A DNA stretch of 64,000 bases from Natrinema salsiterrestre (GCF_029502005.1 NZ_JAMQOT010000001.1:558001-622000); one strand, 5' to 3'. Counted from the first letter of the stretch, positions 42,512-52,313 are shown. Notes: generated by a model not told the origin, from the sequence alone. Numbers and translations: made by a program.

Positions 42512-43309
42512 CTAGACGAACGTCAGCGGCACCATAACGAGAATCCCGACGACGATACCGCCCGCGAGCTCGGGCTTGCCGCCGTTCGGTAACCGCTCCC
42601 CGATGTCCAGCGCCTCGGGGACGAACTCCGTGAGCACGAGGTAGATCATCGCGCCGGCGGCGAAGCCGAAGCCGTAGGGCAGGAACTCGCGGGCGTAGCG
42701 GACGAAGCCGAACGCGAGGACCGCCCCGATCGGCTGGGGGAGACTCGAGAAGACGGCCCACCAGACCAGTTTCCAGTTGGCGACGTCCATCGAGCGCAGT
42801 GGGATCGAGATCGCGGTCCCCTCCGGAATGTTGTGAATCGAGATCGCGATCGTCATGAAGATCGCCAGCACCGGGACGGTAAAGCCGAGGAACTGGGTCC
42901 CGCCCTCGAGCCCGAGGTCCGCAAAGGAGACGCCGATCGCCACGCCCTCGGGGAAGCTGTGGACGGTCAGGATGCCGAGGATGAGGACGAGCTTCTTGAA
43001 ATCGGCCGCCTCGTACTGCTTCGGATCGATATCGGAGTCCATCAGCACGTCGTGAGCGACGACCACGAGCGCGACGCCGGCCGCCATGCCGACCGCGATC
43101 TCGAGGGGCGTCCCCTCGGCCAGCCCCTCATCGATGAGACCGAACGTCGACGCCGAAATCATGATACCCGAGGACAACCCCCAGAGAATCACGTTTCGCC
43201 GGTCGCTGATCCCCTCGAAGAAGAAAAACGGGAGCGCGCCGATCCCCGTCGCCAGCGCCGTGATCAGGCCGGCGACGAACACTAACAGGAGGTTCTCCAG
43301 CAGCGCCAT
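42512..43309 (-). CDS. ZIP family metal transporter
   Basis: 265 residues, about eight membrane spans. Two His-x-x-Pro-Glu-Gly motifs, HSFPEGVAIG and HNIPEGTAIS, are the metal-transport site of ZIP proteins (ZupT-like); the variable loop near residue 95 is acidic (DSDIDPKQYEAADF) rather than His-rich. It imports zinc or other divalent cations. It converges on coaD. Confidence 0.9.
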   Translation of the reverse strand: MALLENLLLVFVAGLITALATGIGALPFFFFEGISDRRNVILWGLSSGIMISASTFGLIDEGLAEGTPLEIAVGMAAGVALVVVAHDVLMDSDIDPKQYEAADFKKLVLILGILTVHSFPEGVAIGVSFADLGLEGGTQFLGFTVPVLAIFMTIAISIHNIPEGTAISIPLRSMDVANWKLVWWAVFSSLPQPIGAVLAFGFVRYAREFLPYGFGFAAGAMIYLVLTEFVPEALDIGERLPNGGKPELAGGIVVGILVMVPLTFV

Positions 43310-43484
43310 CTACTGACGTATCGAACTGCGCGTATAAATCGACGACGAAAGCGGACGTTGCGCGCGGTTCACTCCGACAAAACCCGCCATATGACGGAGG
43401 CACAGTACGCCAGCCCGACTGAGATTTCCGAGGGCCCTCATCTCGACCGATACCATCAACAGCCGTCCGTCGGTTAGGTCGCGT

Positions 43485-45125
43485 ATGTCACTGTGGAGCT
43501 CTCACCGCACCCGTCATTATTTCCTGTTGGTGGCCGTGACGACCATCGGCTCCACGTTGTTGTACAATTACGGCATGGCAACGTGGGAAAACGACCCGCA
43601 GCCGCTCTTTCGATCGCTTGGCATCGTCTTTCAGTCGTTCACGACGACCGGCTACGGCGAGGATGCAGGGTGGACGACGCCGCAAATGTACATATTGACG
43701 ATCGGACTACAGCTCATGGGAATCGGACTGATCCTCACCGCAGTCGACGTCTTCGCGGTGCCGTGGCTCCGAAACACGCTGGCGGTCACGCCACCGACGA
43801 GCGCCCCGACCGTCGAGAACCACGTCGTCATCTGCGAGTACACGTCCCGCGGCGAGGCGTTCATCGAGGAGCTCGAGTCCCGCGGCGAGGAGTACGTCAT
43901 CGTCGAGTCCGACGAGGAGCGGGCGAGGACGCTTCACGAGGACGACTATCGCGTCGTCCACGGCGATCCGGAATCGATGACGGTGCTCGAGAACGCCGGA
44001 ATCGAACGGGCGAAGGCGGTCGTGACCGATTCGGCCGACGATACGAACGCGAGTATCGTCCTCTCGGCGCGCGAGGCGAGCCCCGACGTGCAGATCGTGA
44101 CGCTGGTCGAGGACCAGCGCCTCGCGGAGTATCACGAAATCGCGGGCGCGGACGAGGTGCTGTCGCCGCGCCAGTTGCTCGGCGAGAGCCTCGCCCATCG
44201 AGTGCCGACGGCCGTGACGACCGCGGTCGACGAGGGGGTCGAAATCGGAGACGATCTGGAGCTGGTCGAGCTCTCGATCGCCGAGGGAAGCGACCTCTGC
44301 GGACGGACCGCGGACGACGTCCAGCCGCGCGAACGGTTCGGCGTGGACGGAATCGGCGCCTGGATCGACGGCGAGTTCGAGAGTCCGATTCCGCCCGGCC
44401 GCGAGCTCGACGCGGGGGTGCGGCTACTCGTCGCGGGGAAGCCGGAGCGGATCGAAACCCTTCGAGCGGAAGCGATGTCGACGGTCCAGCCCTTCTCGGC
44501 CCAACACGTGCTGCTCGCCGGCTACGGCGAGGCGGGCGCGACGGCGGGCGCTGCCCTCGCCGATACGAACACGCGAGTAACCGTCCTCGACAGCGCCGAC
44601 AAGGACGGCGTCGACGTCGTCGGTGACGCCCGCGATCCGGCGGCAATCCGCGAGGGCGGTATCGACGACGCGTCCGCGGTGATCGTCACCCTCGACGACG
44701 ATACGACCGCGATCTTCGCGACGCTGGTCGCGCGGGATCTGAACCCGTCGGTCGACGTCATCGTCCGGGCGAACGACACGGAAAACGTCCAGAAACTGTA
44801 CCGTGCGGGTGCCGACTACGTTCAGTCGCTGGCGACGGTCAGCGGCCGAATGCTGGCCTCCACCGTCTTCGAAGACGAGGAGGTCCTGGCCGTTGACAGA
44901 CAGATCGACGTCGTGAAGCTCCCCGCCGGGCGGCTGGCGGAACGGACGGTCGTCGACGCCGACGTTCGCTCGCGAACTGGCTGTACCGTCCTCGCCGCGG
45001 TCAGGGACGGCGAGACGATCACGGAGTTCGATCCGGCGTCGTTCACGGTCCAAGAAGGCGACGAGGTCGTCCTGGCGGGAACCGACGAAAGCGTCCGATC
45101 CTTCGAGGAGGCGTTTCTCGCCTGA
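43485..45125 (+). CDS. Two-RCK potassium channel
   Basis: 546 residues. Two membrane helices (HYFLLVAVTTIGSTLLYNYG and MYILTIGLQLMGIGLILTA) flank a pore loop FQSFTTTGYGEDAG with the TTGYG selectivity filter. Then RCK-N (VVICEYTSRGEAFIEELESR), a TrkA-C domain, a second RCK-N (VLLAGYGEAGATAGAAL) and a second TrkA-C end. K+ selective, gated by a bound nucleotide or ion; it takes part in the high-K+ homeostasis of halophiles. Normal length. Confidence 0.92.
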   Translation: MSLWSSHRTRHYFLLVAVTTIGSTLLYNYGMATWENDPQPLFRSLGIVFQSFTTTGYGEDAGWTTPQMYILTIGLQLMGIGLILTAVDVFAVPWLRNTLAVTPPTSAPTVENHVVICEYTSRGEAFIEELESRGEEYVIVESDEERARTLHEDDYRVVHGDPESMTVLENAGIERAKAVVTDSADDTNASIVLSAREASPDVQIVTLVEDQRLAEYHEIAGADEVLSPRQLLGESLAHRVPTAVTTAVDEGVEIGDDLELVELSIAEGSDLCGRTADDVQPRERFGVDGIGAWIDGEFESPIPPGRELDAGVRLLVAGKPERIETLRAEAMSTVQPFSAQHVLLAGYGEAGATAGAALADTNTRVTVLDSADKDGVDVVGDARDPAAIREGGIDDASAVIVTLDDDTTAIFATLVARDLNPSVDVIVRANDTENVQKLYRAGADYVQSLATVSGRMLASTVFEDEEVLAVDRQIDVVKLPAGRLAERTVVDADVRSRTGCTVLAAVRDGETITEFDPASFTVQEGDEVVLAGTDESVRSFEEAFLA

Positions 45126-45174
45126 AACACGGTGTCGCGTTCGCCGGATGACTCGGACCAGCGAGCCGAGGTCG

Positions 45175-46425
45175 TTACACCAGCGAGCCGAGATCGAGGT
45201 CCAGCTGCTGTTTCGCCAGTCGGGCGACCAGCGGCGCGTCCCCGAGCTCGAGCAGCTGCGTGATGGCCCGGACGTTGCCCTTGTTCGCTTCGGCCAGCGT
45301 GTCGTCGTCGAGCCGCTGGAGGTCCCGCATGAGTCTGTCGTAGCGGTCGTTGGGCGCGAGATAGAGGAGCTGCGTCATTAGCAGCCGCGTTTTCGCGTTG
45401 GGCGCGACGTCGCGGTGCCAGAGGGTGTCGTAGACCGCGAGGTTCTCTGCGGTCGGTTCGATGCCGTCGTGCTTGAGAACGCTATCGGCGGTGATGGCGG
45501 CCACGCGGCCGGACTGCATGCACTTGTTGATCCCCTCGCCCCAGAGCGGGTCGATGGTCGGGACGGTGTCGCCGATGGCCATGAACCGGTCGGTATGGAG
45601 CTCGCCGGGCAGCTGGATGTGGGCCGAGCCGCGGTGTTGTTTGCCCTCGATCTGGGTGGCGTCCCGGAACCGCGGGTCGGTGTCGAGCCAGTGAGACAGG
45701 TAGTCGTCGATGGTGAAGTCGTCGCGGCCGTACCGCGCGTGGCTCCCGTTCTGGATGTAACAGAGGCCGACCTTGGCGGTGTCCTCGCCGGTGTGGAAGA
45801 TCCACGAATAGCCGCCGGGCGCGATCTCGTGGTCGAGTCGCAACATCATGGCGTCGCGCAGGTCGGCGAACCCGGGGCGGTCGACGTCGATGCCCTCGAA
45901 CTCGTACTCGATACCGATAGCGTGGTTCTCGCGTTCGAGATCGACGACGTCGAGTTTCTTCGCGAGCGGGGCGCTCGGACCCGTCGCGTCGATAACGATG
46001 TCGCCGTAGACCTCCTCGTCGCCGTTGTAGGTGACGCCGGTGATCTCGCCGCCCTCCATGATCGGCGCGGTGACGCGGGCGTCGAACCGATACTCCGCGC
46101 CGTCGTCTCGACCGTCTTTCACGAGGTAGCGCTTGAAATCGGCGAACTCGAGGACCGCACCCGTCTGGTCGCGGACGTAGTGCTCCGTCGGCGACTCGAG
46201 GACGACGCTGTCGGTGTACTGCATGACCACGTCGTCGGGAATTCCGAACGCGCCCATCATCGAGTGGAAGGTACCCGCAGTGGACTTGTTGCTCTGCCGT
46301 GGGAACTCGTCCTCGCCCTCGGTCTCGAGGACGACGACGTCGTACCCCCTGGCGGCGAGGTCGCGGGCACACTGTGCGCCGGCGGGACCGGCACCGGCGA
46401 TGACTACGTCGTAGCGGTCGTTCAT
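45175..46425 (-). CDS. Geranylgeranyl reductase family flavoprotein
   Basis: 416 residues. FAD-binding VIAGAGPAGAQCARDLAARG; PRQSNKSTAGTFHSMM; IDATGPSAPLAKKL; and C-terminal FAD box MAIGDTVPTIDPLWGEGINK, all of the digeranylgeranylglycerophospholipid reductase family. It reduces isoprenoid double bonds in archaeal lipids or quinones; haloarchaea have several paralogues, so the exact substrate is not fixed. Starts at 46425 and converges on the K+ channel. Confidence 0.87.
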   Translation of the reverse strand: MNDRYDVVIAGAGPAGAQCARDLAARGYDVVVLETEGEDEFPRQSNKSTAGTFHSMMGAFGIPDDVVMQYTDSVVLESPTEHYVRDQTGAVLEFADFKRYLVKDGRDDGAEYRFDARVTAPIMEGGEITGVTYNGDEEVYGDIVIDATGPSAPLAKKLDVVDLERENHAIGIEYEFEGIDVDRPGFADLRDAMMLRLDHEIAPGGYSWIFHTGEDTAKVGLCYIQNGSHARYGRDDFTIDDYLSHWLDTDPRFRDATQIEGKQHRGSAHIQLPGELHTDRFMAIGDTVPTIDPLWGEGINKCMQSGRVAAITADSVLKHDGIEPTAENLAVYDTLWHRDVAPNAKTRLLMTQLLYLAPNDRYDRLMRDLQRLDDDTLAEANKGNVRAITQLLELGDAPLVARLAKQQLDLDLGSLV

Positions 46426-46649
46426 GTAATCGAGACTGTGGTGGACCTTAATTAGTTTGTCCAGTTACGTTCGAGCGGACGGGCCGGAGCGTATTGAATT
46501 CCGGCCCGGAACTGACGAGACGGCGTCTCGCGTTCAGCCGGTCGATACTGCCTGAGATTCGAGACGGGGACACCGAACGCGTCCGTCCCCTCGCCGCGTT
46601 CGGCGGCCTCGGCAAACTCGAGCCTATCGGTGACGACCCGAACCGGCCG

Positions 46650-47066
46650 CTACCGAACGATCGTCACCGGAACGGGCGCCTGTCGCGCGATCCGCTCCGC
46701 GACGCTGCCGAGCAACACCCTCGAGAACCCGGTCCGACCGTGGCTCCCGACGACGATCCGATCGACGTCGTTGCTCGCAGCGTAGTCGACGATCGCGTCG
46801 GACGGCTGGCCGACGATCGCCTCCGTCTCGAACTCACAGCCGTACTCCGCCCCGCGATCTTCGGCCGCCGCGAGCAGTTCTTCGGCCGCCTCCCGCTGGC
46901 GCTCGAGTAACACGTCCGGTCCGAGATGTGCCACCTCACCATAGCCGCTGTCGGTCGGATCGACGGCGTGGACGACCGTGATCTCGTCGTCGGGATGTTC
47001 CGTACACGCGAACTCGAGGGCCGCCCACCCCGGCTCCGAGTCGTCGAGCGCGACCAGCAAGTGCAT
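46650..47066 (-). CDS. Universal stress protein
   Basis: 138 residues from ATG 47066 (MHLLVALDDSEPGWAALEFA); an in-frame start at 47087 adds 7. UspA fold with the canonical ATP loop VVGSHGRTGFSRVLLGSVAE, so nucleotide binding is likely. Unlike the pair at 38.8-39.9 kb, this copy retains G-x2-G-x9-G-S. A 224-nt spacer with no gene separates it from the reductase. Confidence 0.88.
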   Translation of the reverse strand: MHLLVALDDSEPGWAALEFACTEHPDDEITVVHAVDPTDSGYGEVAHLGPDVLLERQREAAEELLAAAEDRGAEYGCEFETEAIVGQPSDAIVDYAASNDVDRIVVGSHGRTGFSRVLLGSVAERIARQAPVPVTIVR

Positions 47067-47211
47067 ACCGACCGATACGGCGGGCAACTACTTGAGTGTC
47101 ATCCTCTATCACACGTTTCGGTCGAAGTCGCTTCCGCGAACGCTCCGCTACTGCTCGCTCCGCCGCCGCTCCAGAAATCTCAGTGGGACGGGTGTGCGAG
47201 CTCCATCCGCG

Positions 47212-47361
47212 TTACTCGGAGTAGCCTTCCTGAAGGAACGCCCCCTCGGTCTCGTACATCGAGACCAGTTCCTCGACGAGTTCCTCGGGCGATTGACCCT
47301 CCTCACAGTGGCTGTCGAGTCGGTCCATCAGGTCGTCGCTGATTTCGAGTCTCTGTGTCAT
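47212..47361 (-). CDS. 49-residue haloarchaeal protein (DUF7557-like)
   Basis: ATG 47361 to TAA gives MTQRLEISDDLMDRLDSHCE followed by EGQSPEELVEELVSMYETEG and a short tail. The first 30 residues resemble a ribbon-helix-helix start (antitoxin-like: a strand TQRLEIS, then two helices), as in the small family annotated DUF7557. No toxin neighbour is evident. It may be a solitary regulator. Confidence 0.6.
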   Translation of the reverse strand: MTQRLEISDDLMDRLDSHCEEGQSPEELVEELVSMYETEGAFLQEGYSE

Positions 47362-47547
47362 GGGTGAACCTCGGAGCGCGATCGGTACGCGTCGGCTGTA
47401 CCGTCGGGAGCCAGCGTCAAATAGTCACGGGACGAGTGTGCAGCCGCGTCCGGTCGCCGCTGATCGGCAGCGACGGAAGCCGATCCCGACTGCCACCGGC
47501 ACGGGACGGCCGTTCGCTTACCCCGCACGTCGTCGTAGGGATCGGCG

Positions 47548-47787
47548 ATGACAGCGCCACTGACCGACGACGACGTCGGCAAGACGGTCGTCGACCCCGA
47601 CGGGAAGGAGCTCGGTATCGTCGCCACCGTCGACGACGGAACGGCCCACGTCGATCCGAACCCCAGTGTGGCCGAACAACTGCTCGCCTCCGTCGGCTGG
47701 GAGGGCGAAGACGAGGAGGATTACGTCGTCACCGAAGACATGCTCGAGCGGATCGACAACGAGGTCGTGCTCCGCGGAACGCTCTGA
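47548..47787 (+). CDS. PRC-barrel-like small protein
   Basis: 79 residues from ATG 47548 (MTAPLTDDDVGKTVVDPDGK). ELGIVATVDDGTAHVDPNPS and DYVVTEDMLERIDNEVVLRG follow a PRC-barrel pattern (short strands, GxV/A turns and a final V-x-x-L). Such domains bind RNA or proteins; role unknown. It converges on the 7TM protein. Confidence 0.65.
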   Translation: MTAPLTDDDVGKTVVDPDGKELGIVATVDDGTAHVDPNPSVAEQLLASVGWEGEDEEDYVVTEDMLERIDNEVVLRGTL

Positions 47788-47807
47788 GTGCCGACCGGAG
47801 CGACGGG

Positions 47808-48599
47808 TCACTCGAGCGACCGGTCGTCGAGGGACTGTTCTCGCCAGGTCGTCCAGTCGTAGAGCCGCTCGAGTTCGCCGCCCTGCTGGCGGATCGCCAC
47901 GGCGGTGTTGAACAGGAAGGCGGCCACGAGCGTCGTCCCGACGAGCCAGGCGGCGTCGGCGAGCGCGCCGTAGCCGGCCGCGTAGCTCGTCAGCAGATCG
48001 ACGAAGATGACCGCGGTGACGCAGACGATCGCCGGCAGCAGGTGTCGGGTCAGCGCGGCGAACGTCGTCCCTTCGTGGACGCGGACGGCGCGAACGCCGT
48101 AGAGGACCGCCCACGCGGAGGTGACGACCCAGCCGACCGCGACCACCAGCCGGGTCGAGGAGGTCTCGACCAGAAAGGTCCCCCACCAGGCGGCGACGAA
48201 GCCGGCAATGACGACGTAATCGGCCCACGCGGGCAACAGCCGAGACCGATTCCCTCCGGCCGGCTGATCGTGGTACATCGCGCGGATCGCAAGCGCGAGA
48301 AAGAGGATGAAAAAGAGGATCGCGCCGTCGACGAACCGGCGGATCCAGTCGGGCTCGAGCAGGAGCGAGCCGACGCCGGCGACGGCGTAGACGATCGCCG
48401 CACCGATCCCGGTCAGGAGATACCACTGCTCGGTCCCCGCGTCGACGGCGAGCACCTCGCGGACGTAGATCCGTGCGTAGTAGAGCAACACGACCGCTGC
48501 GATGCCCATCGCGAGATACGCGAACAGCCGCCCGATCGCGACCGTCGCAGCCGGATCGCTGGCATCGAACGCAATCGACGGAATCGGTGCGAACACCAT
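47808..48599 (-). CDS. Seven-span membrane protein of unknown function
   Basis: 263 residues with seven hydrophobic segments (first GRLFAYLAMGIAAVVLLYYA, last LVGTTLVAAFLFNTAVAI) and a short C-terminal tail ending WREQSLDDRSLE. Topology is that of a small 7TM protein, but no opsin lysine in the last span is visible (no K there), so it is not a rhodopsin. Family unknown; possibly a haloarchaeal sensor or membrane scaffold. Confidence 0.65.
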   Translation of the reverse strand: MVFAPIPSIAFDASDPAATVAIGRLFAYLAMGIAAVVLLYYARIYVREVLAVDAGTEQWYLLTGIGAAIVYAVAGVGSLLLEPDWIRRFVDGAILFFILFLALAIRAMYHDQPAGGNRSRLLPAWADYVVIAGFVAAWWGTFLVETSSTRLVVAVGWVVTSAWAVLYGVRAVRVHEGTTFAALTRHLLPAIVCVTAVIFVDLLTSYAAGYGALADAAWLVGTTLVAAFLFNTAVAIRQQGGELERLYDWTTWREQSLDDRSLE

Positions 48600-48869
48600 C
48601 GGGTGACACTGGCGGCCGAACTGGTAAAAATATACACCCCTGTTACTGTCGGTCGGGAAGGGCTCGAGTGAGGGCCGGTCGGTCGCCGCCGAGCGATATC
48701 GCCGGTTGGTGCGAGTGGCTCGCCTACGAAGACGACGGTCTCCAGAAACAGCCGGTCTCGAGGGGGTACGGGGACGACACGAAACGCATCGATTCGAGTC
48801 GCTCGGCGGAAGTGAGAACGGGAACGAGTGAGAAGGGGAAACGGCGAGTCAGGGGCGGGCGGGTCCCGC

Positions 48870-49961
48870 TCACGGGTCCTCGTCGTAGAGGTCTTCGGTG
48901 GGTTCGCCCTCGACGTTGACGACGCCGAGTGCGCCCCGGCGGGCGGCACGCGTCAGCGCGTGATCGACGATTTTGACCGGGCCGGGCACGGGGAACTCCA
49001 TTTCGCCCGCGGTGGTCGTCCCGGGGGCGACGGGCGCGGTCTCGACGTTGTGGGCGGGGTCGCTCAGGAGGTCGCCGTCGCGGTAGTAGCGGCTCCAGAC
49101 GTTCCCGATGGGGTGGAGCGAGCTCAGCAGGTTCGGCCCGCCGTTGGCGAAGTATACCCGGGCGGTCTCGCCCGTGTTGGCCTGCATCGGTTGGCCGCCG
49201 TCGGGGGCGAAGCCGTAGGCCTGGCCGTTGAACACGACGTAGGTGGGCGATTCGTCGAGCATGGCGTCGAAGTCGAAGCTGTGGTGGCCCTTCTCGCCGA
49301 CGTCGCCGTCGGTGTAGATCTCGTGTTGGCCGAGGTAGTACTCGTGGTCGACCTCGGGGAGGCCCTCTTCGGGCTCGACGAGGATCGACCCGAACATGCC
49401 GCTGCTGATGTGCTGGTCCATGTTCGGGATCGCACAGTGGTAGATGAACACCCCCGCGTAGTCGGCCGTGAAGCTGATCTGGGTCGGGTCGTCGCCGGGC
49501 GCGATCGTGGTCGCGTCGGCCCCGCCGCCGGGGCCGTAGACCGCGTGGAAGTCCATGTTGTGCGCGGCCGCGTTCAGGTCCTCGGGCACCTCGAACGTGA
49601 GGTTCACCCGGTCGCCCCGCCGCACGCGGATCATCGGCCCCGGCACCTGCCCCTCGAAGGTCATGTACTCGAACGTGACCCCCGGCTCGATCTCGGCCGT
49701 CTGCCGAACCGTCTCGATCGTGATGTCGTGTTCGCGGGGCTCGTTCCAGTCGACCGGCGCTGGAATATCGGTCGGGTCCCGCGCGATCCGATCGACGTCG
49801 ACGTCTTTCGCCGCCGGCAGCCCCTCGTCCTCAGCCGCCGACTGGTCGGCTTCCGCGCTGTTCGCCCCCGTGTCGCCACCGAGACAACCGGCCACCGCCA
49901 CCGCGCCGGTCGCCCCGATCGCCTGCATCGCCCGTCGTCGGGTGAGGTTGGATTGGGTCAT
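48870..49961 (-). CDS. nirK: Copper-containing nitrite reductase
   Basis: 363 residues from ATG 49961. TRRRAMQAIGATGAVAVAG is a Tat signal followed by a lipobox-like Cys. Type-1 and type-2 Cu ligands are all visible: AHNMDFHAV (two His), YHCAIPNMDQHISSGM (His, Cys, His, Met) and SLHPIGN (third type-2 His). It reduces nitrite to NO in denitrification outside the membrane. No other nir gene adjoins it. The H-NOX gene elsewhere in the window is a possible NO sensor. Confidence 0.95.
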   Translation of the reverse strand: MTQSNLTRRRAMQAIGATGAVAVAGCLGGDTGANSAEADQSAAEDEGLPAAKDVDVDRIARDPTDIPAPVDWNEPREHDITIETVRQTAEIEPGVTFEYMTFEGQVPGPMIRVRRGDRVNLTFEVPEDLNAAAHNMDFHAVYGPGGGADATTIAPGDDPTQISFTADYAGVFIYHCAIPNMDQHISSGMFGSILVEPEEGLPEVDHEYYLGQHEIYTDGDVGEKGHHSFDFDAMLDESPTYVVFNGQAYGFAPDGGQPMQANTGETARVYFANGGPNLLSSLHPIGNVWSRYYRDGDLLSDPAHNVETAPVAPGTTTAGEMEFPVPGPVKIVDHALTRAARRGALGVVNVEGEPTEDLYDEDP

Positions 49962-50241
49962 TGGTCTTCTCCTCACTCGGTAGTAGGGGGGACATACGTT
50001 CAGGCGTGTCGATGATTCTCGGGTAGTGGTAAGCGATCTGATCGTTCCCCCTATATCGTGGGTGTTTAAGTACCACGTCGAATGCTGTACTTTTTCGGCC
50101 GAAATAGCGGCCCTAAGACGGATCAATGCGAGGGGGAAAGCGCCGACTGATATCGAATTATCGAGTTACCGATACGAGAGTAACCGCTCGACAATTGGGC
50201 AACCGTCAGAACGAACACGGGACCGCACGAACGACTGCACA

Positions 50242-51348
50242 ATGAAACCGAGCGAACTCCGCGAGACGATACCGGCTCTCGAGTCCGGCGTCTACTGCAA
50301 CTGGGGTGCCGGCGGACCGAGCCCGCGTCGGGTCGTCGAAGCGGCGGAATCGACGCTCGAGCACCACGCGTACGAGTCCCCCACGGGGGAGGGGATGTAT
50401 CCCGCAGCGTTCGACGTCTACGACGAGGCGCGAGCGGCCGTCGCCGACCTGCTCGGGGCCGCGCCGAGCGAGATCGCGCTGACACAGAGCACGACCGACG
50501 GGATCAACCGGGTCGCGGGCGCGTTCGACTGGGACGAGGACGACGTCGTCGTCCGGACCGACCTCGAGCACTCCGCGGGTATCCTGCCGTGGCAGCGACT
50601 CGAGCGCGAGCACGGCGTCGAGGTGCGAGTCCTCGAGACCGAGGACGGGCGGCTCGATCTCGCGGACGTGAACGCCGCGGCCGACGCTGCGACCCTGTTC
50701 TGCGTGAGTTCGCTCACCTGGACGCACGGGACGCGACTGCCGATCGCGGACGTCGTCGAGATCGCCCACGACGCCGGGGCGTCGGTTCTCGTCGACGCCG
50801 TGCAGGCACCGGGACAGGTGCCGGTCGACGTCCGCGAGTGGAGTGCCGACTTCGTCGTCGGGGCGGGCCACAAGTGGCTGCTCGGCCCCTTCGGGGCGGG
50901 GTTCCTGTACGTCCGTGACGGCGTCGAAGCGGACCTCGTCCCCGCTGCGATCGGCTACCGGAGCGTGGAAGACGAGAACGAAAGCGACTACCGGTACGCG
51001 GCCGGTGCGCGACGGTTCGAGGTCGCCACCGCCAGCCCCGCACCCTACGCGGGGCTGACGGAGGCGATCGGGGTGCTCGAGGAAGTCGGGATCGACGCGG
51101 TTCAGCACCGGATAGAGACCCTCACCGACCGATTCAAAGCCGGGATTTCGGACGAGCGACTGCTGAGTCCTCGGGAGTACGACTCCGGACTGGTCACCAT
51201 CGCCGCCGACGATCCCGAGGAGACCGTCGAGCGACTCGCTGAGCAGGGGATCGTCGTTCGACCTCTGCCGGCACCGGACGCGATCCGCGCGTCGATCCAC
51301 GCGTTCAACGATCGGCAGGACGTGGACGCGCTGCTCGAGGCGCTGTAG
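50242..51348 (+). CDS. Class V aminotransferase (cysteine desulfurase-like)
   Basis: 368 residues from ATG 50242 (MKPSELRETIPALESGVYCN); an in-frame extension to 50026 is not conserved. PLP fold: TQSTTDGINRVAGAF, DLEHSAGILPWQRLE, VLVDAVQAPGQVPVDV with the cofactor Asp, and GAGHKWLLGPFGAGFLYV with the Schiff-base Lys in HKW. Related to SufS/IscS and isopenicillin epimerase-type enzymes; the desulfurase Cys loop is not evident, so a non-sulfur reaction is possible. It is divergent from NirK. Confidence 0.85.
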   Translation: MKPSELRETIPALESGVYCNWGAGGPSPRRVVEAAESTLEHHAYESPTGEGMYPAAFDVYDEARAAVADLLGAAPSEIALTQSTTDGINRVAGAFDWDEDDVVVRTDLEHSAGILPWQRLEREHGVEVRVLETEDGRLDLADVNAAADAATLFCVSSLTWTHGTRLPIADVVEIAHDAGASVLVDAVQAPGQVPVDVREWSADFVVGAGHKWLLGPFGAGFLYVRDGVEADLVPAAIGYRSVEDENESDYRYAAGARRFEVATASPAPYAGLTEAIGVLEEVGIDAVQHRIETLTDRFKAGISDERLLSPREYDSGLVTIAADDPEETVERLAEQGIVVRPLPAPDAIRASIHAFNDRQDVDALLEAL

Positions 51349-51383
51349 CGGCTTCGAAAGCGAATGCCGGCGGATTGGCCGCG

Positions 51384-52313
51384 TCAGTCGGCGGCCATCC
51401 GTTCCTCGAGGGTCGCCCTGACGTCACCGTACCGTTCGAACCGGTCGGCACCGATGTAGTCGACGGTGTCCTGCAAGTACTGGGTGATCTGTTTGGCGAT
51501 CGGTTTCCGCTCGTAGCCGTCGAACGGCTGGTCGTCGAAGGGCGGATCCGCCAGCAGTCGGTTCTCGACGTACGCCTCGATGCGCGGTTCGTAGACGTCC
51601 GCGACGATGTCGGGTTCGGCCTCGGCCAGTTGCTGGAGGATCCAGCGGCCGTTCTCGATGTGGCGCGTCTCGTCCTGGCGGACCTTGCCGATCGCAGCCT
51701 GGAACGACTCGAGGACGACGTCCCGTCCCATCTCCTCGGCTTTCAGTTCGATCATCTGGTCGAAGCTGAGGTAGCCGCCGCGGGCGAGCTGGGCCTCGAC
51801 GATGCCCATATAGTTGAGATAGGCTTCACCGAGCGCGTAGACGAGTTCAGTCCGGTCGCCGCCGTCGATTGCGGCCGTGAGGTCGTCTGCGGTATCGTAG
51901 AGGTCGTCCGTGCTGTACCCCTGCTCCTGATAGCCGCCTTCGCGGTACGGGGCCGTGTCCTGGGTACCGAAAACTTCCTCGAAGTACCGGCTGAAGAAGT
52001 CGGTGTGCTTGGCCTCCTCGTAGACCTGCTGGGCCAGGTACATCTCCTCCTGGACCGTGTCGAACGGCATCTCCTCGTTCGGCAGGGCGTCCAGCGCCAT
52101 CATGTACGGGGCGAGCGTTCGCGTGACGTCCTCCTCGCCGTCGTAAAACCCCGAACACGTCATGAGGAACCGCCGTTGTTCGGCCTCGGAGAACTGCGCC
52201 CAGTCCTCCCGGTCGCCCTCGAGGTCGTAGTCGTCCGGGTCCCACGTTCCCTCTCGCTTGCCCTTGCGGTAGAGTTCGTAGGACTTCTCGCGGTCGCCGT
52301 AGTCGATCGCCAT
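51384..52313 (-). CDS. R2-like ligand-binding oxidase (R2lox-like) protein
   Basis: 309 residues from ATG 52313 (MAIDYGDREKSYELYRKGKR). WDPDDYDLEGDREDWAQFSE, YDGEEDVTRTLAPYMMALD, EEAKHTDFFSRYFEEVF and DETRHIENGRWIL give the E...ExxH...E...ExxH dimetal ligands of ferritin-like R2 proteins. The spacing and the start resemble R2lox (Mn/Fe oxidase) rather than NrdB, and no NrdA gene adjoins it. Annotation pipelines often call it ribonucleotide reductase beta. Its substrate would be a long-chain ligand (family knowledge). Confidence 0.8.
   Translation of the reverse strand: MAIDYGDREKSYELYRKGKREGTWDPDDYDLEGDREDWAQFSEAEQRRFLMTCSGFYDGEEDVTRTLAPYMMALDALPNEEMPFDTVQEEMYLAQQVYEEAKHTDFFSRYFEEVFGTQDTAPYREGGYQEQGYSTDDLYDTADDLTAAIDGGDRTELVYALGEAYLNYMGIVEAQLARGGYLSFDQMIELKAEEMGRDVVLESFQAAIGKVRQDETRHIENGRWILQQLAEAEPDIVADVYEPRIEAYVENRLLADPPFDDQPFDGYERKPIAKQITQYLQDTVDYIGADRFERYGDVRATLEERMAAD

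Noticed and set aside
47808-48599. Seven-span protein considered as a rhodopsin
   Set aside because: The last helix lacks a lysine for retinal and no opsin motif is visible.
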